Position numbers and translations under genes: made by a program | Notes under the pieces: model-generated | Database searches by the model: none | Seen by the model: the letters and a program-made list of their open reading frames with translations, nothing else | Told to the model about the DNA's origin: nothing | Origin: Pseudomonadota bacterium | Lineage (GTDB): Bacteria; Pseudomonadota; Gammaproteobacteria; Burkholderiales; Burkholderiaceae_C | Reading direction: 5' to 3' | Assembly (NCBI GenBank): GCA_023410975.1 | Contig: JAEYPG010000237.1 | Span: forward strand, 1-5,808 | Length of the DNA: 5,808 bases | Shown: in pieces, positions 5,705-5,808 of the stretch | Numbering within the stretch: the stretch's first letter is position 1 | Layout: each line of letters begins with the position of its first letter

Positions 5705-5725
5705 GTGCGCCGGGCCCGGCGGCAC
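5705..5725. promoter_or_regulatory. GC-rich near-palindrome at the putative tolB -35 region
   Basis: A 12-base perfect palindrome GCCGGGCCCGGC (5709-5720) is flanked by GTGC on the left and GGCAC on the right, making a 21-base near-palindrome with one extra base. It covers the place where the -35 box of a TAGAAT-based tolB promoter would be. It could be an operator, a hairpin in a tolA-tolB transcript, or simple GC bias. Confidence 0.3.
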
Positions 5726-5770
5726 GCCCCCGACTTCCGCGACAAGGCAATCCGGTCCTGCCAGGAGTTT

Positions 5771-5808
5771 CCCGCCTTCGCGGGCCCGGCCTGACGCGAG
5801 GCCGGGCC
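5771..5808. terminator. Tandem GC-rich stem-loops at the window edge
   Basis: Two overlapping hairpins lie upstream of tolB: CCCGC-CTTC-GCGGG (5771-5784), and a perfect 10-bp stem GGCCCGGCCT/AGGCCGGGCC (5783-5792 with 5799-5808) with a six-base loop. The second may continue past the window. Neither is followed by a T-run on either strand within view. If tolA lies upstream on the same strand, they could end or attenuate its transcript before tolB. They share three bases, so both cannot be fully formed at once. Confidence 0.4.

Overview
The window looks like the chromosome of a high-GC betaproteobacterium, most likely order Burkholderiales and perhaps family Comamonadaceae. This placement is inferred from the very GC-rich core genes, the Ala/Arg-rich protein style, the tolB-pal-cpoB cluster followed by tcdA and tRNA-Lys, and the TAGAAT-type promoter. 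No database search was possible. All supported genes lie on the minus strand, so transcription runs from high to low coordinates.

Region 1 (about 5808 to 2972) is the distal half of the Tol-Pal envelope cluster. It holds tolB (periplasmic beta-propeller), pal (outer-membrane lipoprotein that binds peptidoglycan) and cpoB (periplasmic coiled-coil/TPR protein). tolQ, tolR and tolA would be expected beyond base 5808. The 147 bases upstream of tolB carry GC-rich stem-loops and a TAGAAT -10-like box, so tolB may have its own promoter. Next comes tcdA (2975-2166), whose GTG start overlaps the cpoB stop. TcdA makes the cyclic form of t6A at position 37 of tRNAs that read ANN codons.

Region 2 (about 2165 to 1784) is a compact tRNA operon: a strong promoter with an extended -10 box, tRNA-Lys(UUU), tRNA-Lys(CUU), and a rho-independent terminator with a perfect 13-bp stem. 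Both tRNAs read ANN codons and carry U36-A37-A38, so they are expected substrates of the neighbouring tcdA product. The tRNA-Lys(UUU) gene has an apparent U4-C69 mismatch in its acceptor stem.

Region 3 (about 1783 to 1) differs in composition. Hand counts of sampled rows give about 53-60% GC, against 65-83% in sampled core rows. It holds a single gene, a soluble Hanks-type Ser/Thr protein kinase with all main catalytic residues and a helical C-terminal half of about 200 residues that I do not recognise. Its position just past a tRNA terminator and its lower GC suggest an accessory island next to tRNA-Lys. No integrase, att repeat or partner gene lies inside the window. The kinase is the best candidate here for something undescribed, possibly in stress signalling or phage defence, but the sequence alone does not establish that role.
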